From: SIG299 sp045531955
GTDB taxonomy: Bacteria; Bacillota; Clostridia; Lachnospirales; Lachnospiraceae
Length of the DNA stretch: 64,000 nucleotides
NCBI GenBank assembly: GCA_045531955.1
Contig: JAZSFC010000031.1
Coordinates: 62,001 to 126,000 of the forward strand
Direction: 5' to 3'
Shown in pieces: positions 25,717-35,002 of the stretch; the stretch's first letter is position 1; every line of letters begins with the position of its first letter. Made by a program: the position numbers and the translations under genes. The notes under the pieces were generated by a model. That model saw only the letters and a list, made by a program, of their open reading frames with translations. It was not told where the DNA came from and did not search any database.

Positions 25717-27320
25717 CTTACATATGCTCCCGTAAAATAATACTCTATAATTTCTTTATAGGTGTAGCCTGCTTCTGCCATGCCTTTGGCACCATACTGG
25801 CTCATACCGACGCCATGTCCGTATCCCATGCCGGCAAATAAAAGCTCTTCCTCACTTTCCGGTACAGTATTCGGATAGTTCCATAAATCTTCTGCACTCT
25901 GCACAATATACTGCTTAAGTTCGCCGGAAGCCTTGGATACCCCATCCGCCGAAGCAATATACATGTTACTGATACGGCCGTTTTCCATACCTGTTGCACT
26001 TAACACAGATACTTCATCCGGTGTATCACCTTTCCTTACTATTTTAAACTTTGTACTGTGTAAATTCAATACCGTTCTTATGGTAGTTCCCTGCAATGTT
26101 AGCGAACGGCCTCCCCCCAGAACAGATAGCGCATGTACACGGCCTGTCCCGGTTGTCTTGAAAATTTTTAGCGCTTCCACCTTCTCAAAAGGAACACCCT
26201 GTCCTGCCAGAGCACGTTGGATATCTATTAATGTCCTGGTTTCCTGCCAGACCATCCGGCCGGCATTTTTTTCATAAGTATCCGGCACACTTCGTAAGTA
26301 AGAAAGATCTGCAGCCCAAACATCTTTCGCCGACTCAGTCCTTCCACCGCTGGTGGAAAAATAATATGCTGCTATTACCTTGTTATTATAGCACACCATT
26401 TCTCCTTTAGTCGCATCCACTGCCTGATTCGCCTTTAATGATTCAGCCAAATATCCTTTATACACCTGAGAAGACACCGTGTCAACTACTTTATAACCTT
26501 TTTTTGCATTGGATTCACCACCGTAACCGGCTTTAATTAACGCATAACTTCTGGCGCACACTGCCTGGGCCTTTAATGCCTCCTCATGCCAGGTAGATGG
26601 CATTTCCGACGGAACCACTCCGTACAAATACTCTTCTAACGGGACAATATTAACTGCAGTAAGCTTAGATTTGTTATATCGTCCGATTTCGATTCTTCCG
26701 CGGTAAGAACGGCTGCCCAGTTCCATAAGCCGCACACCTTTTTCATTTTCTGTTAACGGCCGCAGTTGCGGATAAGCATAGTGTTCATCCACATCAATCA
26801 GTACGGCACCAAAGGTTCCGGTCATTTTAATTCTGTAATTACTACCGGCTAAAATCTCGTACACATAGGTTCCCGTAATATCCTGCAACGTAGTTACCAG
26901 TTGCTCCGCCTCTGAATATTTAGCGGAATTGCCAAAATACACCCGCCAGCTGCACTGATATGTACTGCCCGGATAAGCCTCCAATCCCATTGCCAGATAA
27001 GTATCCGCCGCCTGTTTTGCTGCCTGGTAGCTTCCATAGGTTTTATTCTCTGCCACAAAATATCCGTTTACCGGTGTAAAAGTAAAACCGGAAGAGCTTG
27101 AAAAAACCGCTTCTTGCAAATAGGCATTATTCACGCAATATCCATAGCCCAATGTTGTATTATATATTATCAACGTTTCCTTGCCGGAATACATAGAAGT
27201 AAGCCCAACTCTGATTTCCTGCCGTGCCGGAATCAACTCCGCCCGGACCGGAACCGCCACAAAAACCTGAAGAGCAACCAAAAGAACCGCCAAAAAAACT
27301 TTTCTTCTGTATTTTTTCAT
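25713..27320 (-). CDS. SpoIID/LytB-domain secreted protein
   Basis: 535 residues. Signal peptide about 1-27 (basic start, VFLAVLLVALQVFVAVPVRA). An N-terminal region of about 180 residues resembles a SPOR-like or beta domain (AAKQAADTYLAMGL). The SpoIID domain follows: VVPSEMPSTWHEEALKAQAVCARSYAL holds the catalytic Glu of these lytic transglycosylases, and the domain ends in MGYGHGVGMSQYGAKGMAEAGYTYKEII. It likely cleaves or modifies peptidoglycan outside the cell. It is much longer than sporulation SpoIID (about 340 residues) and sits with queA, so a LytB-type or germination-related role is as likely as engulfment. Confidence 0.87.
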   Translation of the reverse strand: MKKYRRKVFLAVLLVALQVFVAVPVRAELIPARQEIRVGLTSMYSGKETLIIYNTTLGYGYCVNNAYLQEAVFSSSSGFTFTPVNGYFVAENKTYGSYQAAKQAADTYLAMGLEAYPGSTYQCSWRVYFGNSAKYSEAEQLVTTLQDITGTYVYEILAGSNYRIKMTGTFGAVLIDVDEHYAYPQLRPLTENEKGVRLMELGSRSYRGRIEIGRYNKSKLTAVNIVPLEEYLYGVVPSEMPSTWHEEALKAQAVCARSYALIKAGYGGESNAKKGYKVVDTVSSQVYKGYLAESLKANQAVDATKGEMVCYNNKVIAAYYFSTSGGRTESAKDVWAADLSYLRSVPDTYEKNAGRMVWQETRTLIDIQRALAGQGVPFEKVEALKIFKTTGTGRVHALSVLGGGRSLTLQGTTIRTVLNLHSTKFKIVRKGDTPDEVSVLSATGMENGRISNMYIASADGVSKASGELKQYIVQSAEDLWNYPNTVPESEEELLFAGMGYGHGVGMSQYGAKGMAEAGYTYKEIIEYYFTGAYVR

Positions 27321-27411
27321 TTCTGCATCCTTTCTTTGCCCTTATTTTACTTGATTTTTTCTCAAGATGCCACTATTTCCATAAAAAAATCATAAATTTA
27401 TTAAATTTTCA

Positions 27412-27440
27412 TTGTTTCTGTCAACTTCGTGAGTTATAAT
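27412..27440 (+). promoter_or_regulatory. Probable promoter of the giant activase gene
   Basis: -35 TTGTTT (27412-27417), 17-bp spacer, -10 TATAAT (27435-27440), about 70 nt before the start codon. The -35 match is weak. Confidence 0.5.
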
Positions 27441-27511
27441 AACGTCTGATGTGGTTTTTATTACTACATCCTTCTTATACAAATGACCGTCCATGAAAGG
27501 AAGGATAGCAT

Positions 27512-30500
27512 ATGTCCGAAAATAGCAACTTATATACTTTAGGAATTGATATTGGTTCCACTACCGTAAAAACAGCTGTATTAAATACTGCCGGAGAACT
27601 TGTATTCTCTGCTTACGAACGTCACTATGCCGACATTCAAGGGGCACTTTCCGGCATTTTAAAGAAGTTTCGAGAGGAACAGGGGGCATGCTCCCTCTCT
27701 GCAGCCATTACCGGTTCCGGCGGCTTAACCCTGGCAAAGCATTTACATATTCCGTTTATCCAGGAAGTGGTTGCCGTAGCTTCTGCTCTGCAAAAAGCCG
27801 CACCTCATACCGATGTTGCCATTGAACTTGGCGGTGAAGACGCAAAAATCATCTATTTCACCGGCGGTATTGAGCAGCGTATGAACGGCATCTGTGCCGG
27901 AGGTACAGGCTCTTTTATTGACCAAATGGCATCTTTGTTAAAAACAGATGCTGCCGGTTTAAATGAGTATGCAAAAAATTATAAAACGATTTATCCTATT
28001 GCTGCCCGCTGCGGTGTATTTGCCAAGTCCGATATCCAACCGCTTATTAACGAAGGTGCCTCCAAGCAGGATCTTGCTGCCTCCATTTTCCAGGCAGTAG
28101 TAAACCAAACCATCAGCGGTCTCGCCTGCGGCAAGCCAATCCGTGGTAATGTAGCCTTCCTTGGTGGTCCGCTGCACTTTTTAACGGAGCTTAAGGAAGC
28201 CTTTATCCGCACACTGAATCTTAGCGGAGAACAGATTATCGCTCCGGAGCATTCCCATTTATTTGCTGCTATGGGCTCCGCAGAGAACGCAACATCAGAA
28301 ACCTTTGATTTGGATGAGTTAATTAACCGTTTGCAGACCGGTATTGTCATGGATTTTGAAGTTACCCGCATGGAACCACTGTTTGATACAGATGCTTCTT
28401 ATGAAGAGTTTTCCCAGCGTCATAAGGTACATACAGTGGCAAAAATGCCGCTGTCCGACTATCACGGCCGTTGCTATCTCGGCATTGATGCCGGCTCTAC
28501 TACAACCAAAGCAGCTTTAGTTGGCGAAGACGGCACATTATTATATTCCTTCTACCAAAACAATAACGGAAGCCCGTTAAAAACTGCAATTAAAGCGGTA
28601 AAGGACATCTATTCCCAACTGCCTGCCGATACCACAATTGTCCGCTCCTGTTCCACCGGTTACGGAGAAGCACTGATTAAAGAAGCCCTGCTTCTTGATG
28701 AAGGTGAGGTTGAAACCATTGCTCATTATCATGCAGCTGCGTTTTTTGCTCCTGATGTGGACTGTATTTTAGACATCGGCGGTCAGGACATGAAGTGTAT
28801 CCGCATCAAGAACGGTACGGTAGACAGTGTACAGTTAAATGAAGCCTGCTCCTCCGGCTGTGGTTCATTTATTGAAACTTTTGCCAAATCCTTAAACTAT
28901 GAGGTGGCAGATTTTGCTAAAATTGCCTTGTTTGCCAAGAATCCGATTGACCTTGGTACCCGCTGTACCGTCTTTATGAATTCCAAGGTAAAGCAAGCTC
29001 AGAAAGAAGGGGCCTCTGTAGCTGATATCTCTGCAGGCCTTGCTTATTCCGTTATAAAAAACGCTTTATACAAAGTAATTAAAGTATCTGATGCCAAAGA
29101 CTTCGGTAAAAAAGTAGTAGTACAAGGCGGTACTTTCTACAACGATGCCGTTCTCCGCAGTTTTGAACGTATCTCCGGCTGTCAGGCAGTCCGTCCGGAT
29201 ATTGCCGGTATCATGGGAGCTTTCGGTGCTGCCTTAATTGCCCGCGCCCATTATGAGGGACAAGCCTCTTCCATGCTCGATTTAAAACAAATTACCGAGC
29301 TGACATTCCACTCTGATATGACCAGATGTAAAGGCTGTACCAATCATTGCCTTCTTACCATCAATCATTTTTCCGGCGGCCGCAGATTTATTTCCGGTAA
29401 CCGTTGTGAACGCGGTCTTGGAAAAGAAAAAGCAAACAAGGATATTCCAAACCTGTTTGCCTATAAGCTGGAGCGCTATTTTAACTACAAACCACTGGAA
29501 GAATTTGAAGCAAAGCGCGGTACTGTCGGTATTCCTCGGGTACTTAACATGTATGAAAACTATCCGTTCTGGTTTACCTTCTTCACAGAATTAGGCTACC
29601 GGGTGGTGCTCTCTCCTCTTTCCTCCCGAAAGATTTACGAGCTCGGAATTGAGTCCATTCCAAGTGAATCGGAATGTTATCCTGCCAAGCTGGCACACGG
29701 TCATATTATGTGGTTATTACAGCAGGGCTGTAAGTACATTTTCTACCCTTGTATTCCATACGAACGTAAAGAATACACCGACTCCGGTAACCACTACAAC
29801 TGTCCGATAGTTACCTCCTACGGAGAAAATATAAAAAACAACGTGGAAGAACTGAAAGACCCTTCCATCGACTTCCAAAACCCATTCCTCTCCCTGGAAT
29901 CTGAGGATATTGTAAAAGCGCGTCTGATTGAAGTAATCGGAAAACATAACGGCATTTCCGCCGAAGAAATATCCAATGCAGTCCATAAAGCATGGCGCGA
30001 ACTGCGAAATGCCCGCAGGGATATGCAAAAAGCCGGAGAAGCAGCCATAGACTATATTAATAAGCAGAACTGTCTGGGCATTGTTCTTGCCGGCAGACCG
30101 TATCATATTGATCCGGAAATTAACCATGGTATACCGGAAATGATTACTGCCTACGGAGTTGCTGTTTTAACCGAAGACAGCATCTCCCATTTAGGAAAAA
30201 TTGACCGACCAACCATTGTTGTAGACCAGTGGATGTACCATTCCAGATTGTATGCCGCTGCTTCTTATGTACGCACCAACAAACAGCTGGAACTGATTCA
30301 GTTAAATTCCTTCGGTTGCGGACTGGATGCGGTAACCACTGACCAGGTTGCTGATATTCTGAACGGTTCCGGGAAAATTTATACAACTTTAAAAATTGAT
30401 GAAGTAAATAATTTGGGTCCGGCACGTATCCGTGTCCGCTCTCTTCTTTCCGCGGTAAAAGAGCGTCAAAAAAAGGGAAGCGAAGTAACTGTTAATAGCG

Positions 30501-31744
30501 CTGCCCACAATCGTGTAGTCTTCACCAAAGAAATGCGAAAAGATTATACGATTTTGGTACCACAGATGTCACCGATTCACTTCGAGCTTTTAGAACCGGC
30601 CTTTGCTTCCTGCGGCTATAATGTAGAAATTCTTCCAAACCCGGCCCGCTCTGCGGTAGATACCGGATTAAAATACGTGAATAACGATGCATGCTATCCT
30701 TCCCTAATTGTGGTTGGCCAGCTGATGGAAGCCCTGGCTTCCGGTAAATACAACAAAAATAAAGTAGCTCTGCTCATCACCCAAACCGGGGGCGGTTGCC
30801 GTGCTACCAATTATATCAGCTTTATCCGACGTGCCCTGCAAAAAATGGGTGAACCACAGATTCCTGTCGTATCCTTAAGTGCCGGCGGCATTGAAAAAAA
30901 TCCGGGCTTTACTCCGGACTTGAAGCTGCTTACCCGTGCCATGCAGGCAGTGGTATACGGTGACGTTTTTATGCGGGTTGTTTACCGTACCCGGCCATAC
31001 GAAGCAGAACCCGGTTCTGTTAACGTTCTTCACCGGAAATGGGCAGAGGTTTGTAAAAAATCCGTGCAAAACGGCAAATTCAGTGAGTTCCGTAAGAATT
31101 TAAAAGGTATCATTGCAGATTTTGATACTATTCCGCTGAAAGATATGCAAAGAAAGCCTCGCGTCGGCATTGTAGGTGAAATTCTGGTTAAATTCCTTCC
31201 TGCCGCAAATAACGACTTAGTTGGTCTTTTGGAAGCAGAAGGTGCCGAGGCAGTGGTTCCTGATTTACTGGACTTCCTACTCTACAGTTTCTACAATAAT
31301 AATTATAAGCATGAAGCATTAGGCAAAAGTAAAAAAGGAGCCCTTGTCGGCAATATTGCCAACAGTTTCTTAGAGTATATCCGCAAGGATGCACGAAAAT
31401 ATTTTAAAGAAAGTACCCGTTTTGACGCTCCGGCATACATCGAAGAACTTGCCAAGTATGCAGAACCTATTGTTTCTATCGGCAATCAGACCGGTGAAGG
31501 CTGGTTCTTAACCGGTGAAATGTTAGAGCTCATCCACTCCGGTGTCAACAATATTGTCTGCGCCCAGCCATTCGCCTGCCTGCCAAACCATGTAGTCGGT
31601 AAAGGAGTTATTAAGGAACTTCGTGCACGTCATCCATTGGCAAATATTGTAGCCGTAGATTATGACCCGGGTGCCAGCGAAGTAAACCAGTTAAATCGCA
31701 TTAAACTGATGCTTGCTACAGCAGAACGTAATCTTAGTAAATAA
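27512..31744 (+). CDS. Giant acyl-CoA dehydratase activase-like protein with two ATPase modules
   Basis: 1410 residues. Module 1 (about 8-285) is a BadF/HgdC-type ATPase with DIGSTTVK, GGEDAK, CAGGTGSF (Cys128) and RCGVFAKSD (Cys167); both Cys match the [4Fe-4S] ligands of HgdC-type activators. Module 2 (about 322-600) repeats this with DAGSTTTK, GGQDMK, CSSGCGSF and RCTVFMNSK. Then comes a CKGCTNHC...CERG cysteine cluster (about 610-640), DUF2229-like sequence (NMYENYPFWFTFFTELGYRVVL, SESECYPAK) and an HgdB-like C-terminal part with many conserved Cys. The family drives low-potential electron transfer at the cost of ATP; the acceptor here is unknown. No separate dehydratase subunits lie nearby. 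It has its own promoter. Confidence 0.88.
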   Translation: MSENSNLYTLGIDIGSTTVKTAVLNTAGELVFSAYERHYADIQGALSGILKKFREEQGACSLSAAITGSGGLTLAKHLHIPFIQEVVAVASALQKAAPHTDVAIELGGEDAKIIYFTGGIEQRMNGICAGGTGSFIDQMASLLKTDAAGLNEYAKNYKTIYPIAARCGVFAKSDIQPLINEGASKQDLAASIFQAVVNQTISGLACGKPIRGNVAFLGGPLHFLTELKEAFIRTLNLSGEQIIAPEHSHLFAAMGSAENATSETFDLDELINRLQTGIVMDFEVTRMEPLFDTDASYEEFSQRHKVHTVAKMPLSDYHGRCYLGIDAGSTTTKAALVGEDGTLLYSFYQNNNGSPLKTAIKAVKDIYSQLPADTTIVRSCSTGYGEALIKEALLLDEGEVETIAHYHAAAFFAPDVDCILDIGGQDMKCIRIKNGTVDSVQLNEACSSGCGSFIETFAKSLNYEVADFAKIALFAKNPIDLGTRCTVFMNSKVKQAQKEGASVADISAGLAYSVIKNALYKVIKVSDAKDFGKKVVVQGGTFYNDAVLRSFERISGCQAVRPDIAGIMGAFGAALIARAHYEGQASSMLDLKQITELTFHSDMTRCKGCTNHCLLTINHFSGGRRFISGNRCERGLGKEKANKDIPNLFAYKLERYFNYKPLEEFEAKRGTVGIPRVLNMYENYPFWFTFFTELGYRVVLSPLSSRKIYELGIESIPSESECYPAKLAHGHIMWLLQQGCKYIFYPCIPYERKEYTDSGNHYNCPIVTSYGENIKNNVEELKDPSIDFQNPFLSLESEDIVKARLIEVIGKHNGISAEEISNAVHKAWRELRNARRDMQKAGEAAIDYINKQNCLGIVLAGRPYHIDPEINHGIPEMITAYGVAVLTEDSISHLGKIDRPTIVVDQWMYHSRLYAAASYVRTNKQLELIQLNSFGCGLDAVTTDQVADILNGSGKIYTTLKIDEVNNLGPARIRVRSLLSAVKERQKKGSEVTVNSAAHNRVVFTKEMRKDYTILVPQMSPIHFELLEPAFASCGYNVEILPNPARSAVDTGLKYVNNDACYPSLIVVGQLMEALASGKYNKNKVALLITQTGGGCRATNYISFIRRALQKMGEPQIPVVSLSAGGIEKNPGFTPDLKLLTRAMQAVVYGDVFMRVVYRTRPYEAEPGSVNVLHRKWAEVCKKSVQNGKFSEFRKNLKGIIADFDTIPLKDMQRKPRVGIVGEILVKFLPAANNDLVGLLEAEGAEAVVPDLLDFLLYSFYNNNYKHEALGKSKKGALVGNIANSFLEYIRKDARKYFKESTRFDAPAYIEELAKYAEPIVSIGNQTGEGWFLTGEMLELIHSGVNNIVCAQPFACLPNHVVGKGVIKELRARHPLANIVAVDYDPGASEVNQLNRIKLMLATAERNLSK

Positions 31745-31777
31745 TATTCTTCAAAAAGCTTACATTAATTTTTTTAG

Positions 31778-31856
31778 ATCCAAGAGCAAGAAATAGTACC
31801 TTGGAAACCCGCTCATCGCTGACGGTTTCCTACGGTACTATTTCTTGCTTTTGGAT
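31778..31856 (+). terminator. Structured convergent-junction hairpin, copy A
   Basis: 23-bp lower stem (31778-31800 / 31834-31856), internal loop TT opposite TAC, upper stem GGAAACC/GGTTTCC (31803-31809 / 31824-31830), 14-nt apical loop CGCTCATCGCTGAC. No strong T run follows. It lies between the giant activase gene and the convergent spoIVB. See copies at 17994 and 60408. Confidence 0.8.
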
Positions 31857-31868
31857 TAATATAAAGTA

Positions 31869-33146
31869 CTAGTGTTCCAGCATATTTTCAATGAATATTC
31901 CATACCCTCTGGTTGGATCGTTCACCAGCACATGAGTCACCGCACCAATCAATTTTCCGTTTTGCAAAATCGGCGAACCGCTCATTCCCTGTACAATTCC
32001 ACCGGTTTTCTTCAAAAGCTCTTCATCTGTAATGTGAATTACCAACCCCTTATTATCATTGGTACGACCAAGCTCAATACGTTCAATTTCAATTTTGTAC
32101 TCTCTCACCTCGGAATCCACCTGACAAAGTATCGTTGCCTCTCCCAGTTCAATATCCTGCTTTAATGCAACCGGAACAGTTTTTGATGCATCCACCATGC
32201 CAAGCTTTATATGTCCGTATATGCCTTTGTTACAATTTTCATCGATTTCACCAATCTGACTGATTCCTGATTGCCGAATGATACCAATGATTTCTCCGGG
32301 AGTACCATTCTTTCCTTTTACTACACTCAGAACCTCTGCATCAAATAGTTTACCGCTTCCAATTTCCATCATCAATCCGGTATCCACATCCGTAATTCCA
32401 TGCCCAAGCGCACCAAATTTACCGTTTCCTGTAATGTAAGTAATGGTTCCGATTCCCTGGGCATCCGTACGAATCCAAACTCCCAATTTATATTTTCCCG
32501 AATAATCCTGTACCGGCTGAACTGACACATTTATTTGTTTTCCTGCACGGTTCACCATTAATTCTATAGCTGTAGAATTAATGGCATCCAGCAAATCCTG
32601 TCTGCTGATTCCTGTTTTACCGTTAATTCCGATAATATAGTCTCCGCTAAATAATCTGCCCTTTGCAGGTTCTGCATTTGTACCATCTTTTAGCGTTACC
32701 GTCCCGGTACCCAATACTAAAATTCCCTCTGTTTCAATCTGAAGTCCGATAACATCTCCTCCCGGTATTACCTCCGGTTCTTCAATTACTTCCACGGAAA
32801 TCTCTTTAATCGGAATAAGGCCAAATAATTTCAATAGAACTTCATATTGCCCCAAAGATTCTGAACTTACTGAAAAAGGTTTTTGTAAATCAATCTCAAT
32901 CACACCTTCTTCCAACGGTTCCTGATTCACATAAAGAACGCCGGTTGCTTCTTCCCCAAATACACTCGCTTCCATAGGTACGGAAAAATCAAAACTTTCC
33001 TCCTGTCCAAGCATCAACTTTATTTCAGACGGTACATTAACTTTCATCCAATAATATCCATAAATGCTAATAAAAATCAAACTGACTATAGATATCAGAA
33101 CTATCAGCCAGCCCTTTTTCCTTCGCTTGCACAACACCTGTTCCAT
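31869..33146 (-). CDS. spoIVB: SpoIVB serine peptidase (stage IV sporulation)
   Basis: 425 residues. N-terminal membrane anchor (WLIVLISIVSLIFISIYGYY), a PDZ domain (about 120-200, GRLFSGDYIIGINGKTG) and an S55 peptidase domain with the catalytic His in FGALGHGITDVDTG and Ser in QGMSGSPILQNGKLIGAVTHV. In sporulation it is secreted from the forespore and triggers pro-sigmaK processing through SpoIVFA. The ATG at 33146 follows GGGAGAG; a GTG five codons upstream overlaps that SD. It lies downstream of recN as in Bacillus and Clostridia, but spo0A does not follow it here. Confidence 0.94.
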   Translation of the reverse strand: MEQVLCKRRKKGWLIVLISIVSLIFISIYGYYWMKVNVPSEIKLMLGQEESFDFSVPMEASVFGEEATGVLYVNQEPLEEGVIEIDLQKPFSVSSESLGQYEVLLKLFGLIPIKEISVEVIEEPEVIPGGDVIGLQIETEGILVLGTGTVTLKDGTNAEPAKGRLFSGDYIIGINGKTGISRQDLLDAINSTAIELMVNRAGKQINVSVQPVQDYSGKYKLGVWIRTDAQGIGTITYITGNGKFGALGHGITDVDTGLMMEIGSGKLFDAEVLSVVKGKNGTPGEIIGIIRQSGISQIGEIDENCNKGIYGHIKLGMVDASKTVPVALKQDIELGEATILCQVDSEVREYKIEIERIELGRTNDNKGLVIHITDEELLKKTGGIVQGMSGSPILQNGKLIGAVTHVLVNDPTRGYGIFIENMLEH

Positions 33147-33186
33147 AGCTTTCTCTCCCACTCATCATCACATTTTGTTCCTTCGT

Positions 33187-33193
33187 TAGTATG
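33187..33193 (-). promoter_or_regulatory. Possible sigmaG/F -10 element for spoIVB
   Basis: The minus strand reads CATACTA about 40 nt before the spoIVB start, matching the forespore sigma -10 consensus. The -35 region (ATTACT at 16-bp spacing) is poor, so the call rests on the -10 and the known forespore expression of the gene. Confidence 0.35.
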
Positions 33194-33233
33194 GGTGGAA
33201 AGCAAGCAAAGTAATCTGCAAAGTCTTCCCATG

Positions 33234-33276
33234 GAAAAAAGTAAAAGCAGCGAATATCACTTGTATTCACTGCTTT
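33234..33276 (-). terminator. Terminator after recN
   Basis: Stem formed by 33264-33276 and 33244-33256 with one mismatch (AAAGCAG-GAATA arms) and a short loop, followed on the minus strand by TTTTACTTTTTT. It separates recN from spoIVB. Confidence 0.75.
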
Positions 33277-33295
33277 TTTCTGCACATGTACATTA

Positions 33296-34981
33296 TTATG
33301 AATATGATTTGACCTGATTTGCCAAATGTTTCATTTCTTTTGCATTTTGTAATACTGCCGGTGTGATTTCCGCACCTCCCAGCATTCTTGCCAGTTCTGT
33401 ATAAATTTCATCTGTATCGAGCTCATGTATTTCTGTTTTTGTTCTGCCGTCTTCCACAGATTTTTCAATTAAGAAATGTGCATCCGCCATTGCAGCAATT
33501 TGGGACAAATGAGTAATGCACAGTATCTGATGATTAACACCGATTTGAGCCATCTTCTCCGATACCATTTGAGCTGTTCTTCCGCTGATACCGGTATCAA
33601 TTTCATCAAAAATCAAGGTAGGCACATCATCTTGATCTGCCAGAATGGATTTCATTGCTAACATAATTCTTGACAACTCACCACCGGAAGCTACTTTGGT
33701 AAGTGGCTTTAATGCTTCGCCTAAATTTAAGGAAATCATAAATTCACAGGAATCAAAGCCGGATGCATTAAACTGCTCCAATGTTTCAAATGGCAATTCG
33801 AATTGCACGTCTGAAAAATTTAGATCCTGTAATGCAGCCGTCATGGCAGCTGTCATTTTTTTTGCATACTCTTTTCGAACAGAAGATATTTTTTTACATA
33901 AATCAAGACATTTTTCTTCCGATTCTTTATAGTTTTTGCGAAGCTTTTCTAAATATGTTTCATAATTATTGTATTTTTCAATTTTTTGACTACATTCTTC
34001 TTTATATGCAAGAACAGCTTCTATGGTATCACCATATTTTCCTTTTAACTGGTTTACCACATTTAACCTTTGTTCCACTTCAAAAAAGCGTTCTCCTGAG
34101 TCTTCCATGTTAGATATGTAATCCGCCGCCTGCCCGTTGAAGTCGGAAAGCATGTCCTGCACACTATTTAATACAGACTCCAAATTCTGAAGCTCTGCAT
34201 CATACTCCGAAACCTTAGATAAGAAACGTTGTGCTCTGGAGATTAAATCTTCTGCATTATCCTCTGCTTCTTTGGTAAATCGCAGGCAATTGCCTACGGA
34301 TTCCACAATCTGCTTACTGTTAGATAATACTTTATATTCCTCTTCCAGTTCTGTATCTTCCCCCAGACGAAGTCTTGCTCCTTCGATTTCCTCAACCGCA
34401 AAGGTAAGGAATGACATTTCCCTATTTCGTTCACCTTCATCAACAACTGCATTTTCCAGTTCTTCTTTTACTACTTTCCAATTTTTATAGGCTTCCTCCA
34501 ATTGCTTCGGGAGAAGACCCAGCTGTTCTTTTGCAAAGCGGTCTAGAAATTTTAAATGAGAAGACTTTTGCAGCAGGGAATGATGCTCCTGCTGACCATG
34601 GATATCTATCAGATAGCCTGCTACTTCTTTTAATATTGCTGCAGTTACCGTTTCTCCATTAATTTTACATACGGACTTACCACTCTCCATGATTTTTCTG
34701 GAAAGTACCAGCATTCCTTCTTCCGGATAAATTTCACGCTGCTTTAATGCCTCTACTGTAGTAGAATTTAAGTCACCAAAGGTTAATTCCACCAGGGCGT
34801 AATCTGCGCCCCGGCGGATGATATCTTTAGAAACTTTTGCACCGATTGCCGCATTTACGGAATCTATCAGGATAGACTTACCGGCACCGGTTTCACCGGT
34901 CATAATATTCAAATGCTCCCGAAAGTCTACTTCCGTTTCATCTATAATTGCAAAATTTTTCACATGAAGACTTTGTAACAC
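33296..34981 (-). CDS. recN: DNA repair protein RecN
   Basis: 561 residues, SMC-like. The N-terminal Walker A is GETGAGKS, a long central coiled coil spans about 150-370, and the C-terminal ABC signature (ASGGELSRIMLAMK) and Walker B (TLIFDEIDTGISG) are complete. It acts in double-strand-break repair. The GTG start follows AGGAG only 21 nt after the stop of the Big2 gene, so recN is now likely read from the Big2 transcript instead of directly after argR. Confidence 0.94.
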   Translation of the reverse strand: MLQSLHVKNFAIIDETEVDFREHLNIMTGETGAGKSILIDSVNAAIGAKVSKDIIRRGADYALVELTFGDLNSTTVEALKQREIYPEEGMLVLSRKIMESGKSVCKINGETVTAAILKEVAGYLIDIHGQQEHHSLLQKSSHLKFLDRFAKEQLGLLPKQLEEAYKNWKVVKEELENAVVDEGERNREMSFLTFAVEEIEGARLRLGEDTELEEEYKVLSNSKQIVESVGNCLRFTKEAEDNAEDLISRAQRFLSKVSEYDAELQNLESVLNSVQDMLSDFNGQAADYISNMEDSGERFFEVEQRLNVVNQLKGKYGDTIEAVLAYKEECSQKIEKYNNYETYLEKLRKNYKESEEKCLDLCKKISSVRKEYAKKMTAAMTAALQDLNFSDVQFELPFETLEQFNASGFDSCEFMISLNLGEALKPLTKVASGGELSRIMLAMKSILADQDDVPTLIFDEIDTGISGRTAQMVSEKMAQIGVNHQILCITHLSQIAAMADAHFLIEKSVEDGRTKTEIHELDTDEIYTELARMLGGAEITPAVLQNAKEMKHLANQVKSYS

Positions 34982-35002
34982 GAACCAGCTTGCTCCTATC
35001 TG

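Noticed and set aside
25713..27320. True sporulation SpoIID
   Set aside because: Too long, with an extra N-terminal region, and coupled to queA; kept as a general SpoIID/LytB-domain protein.
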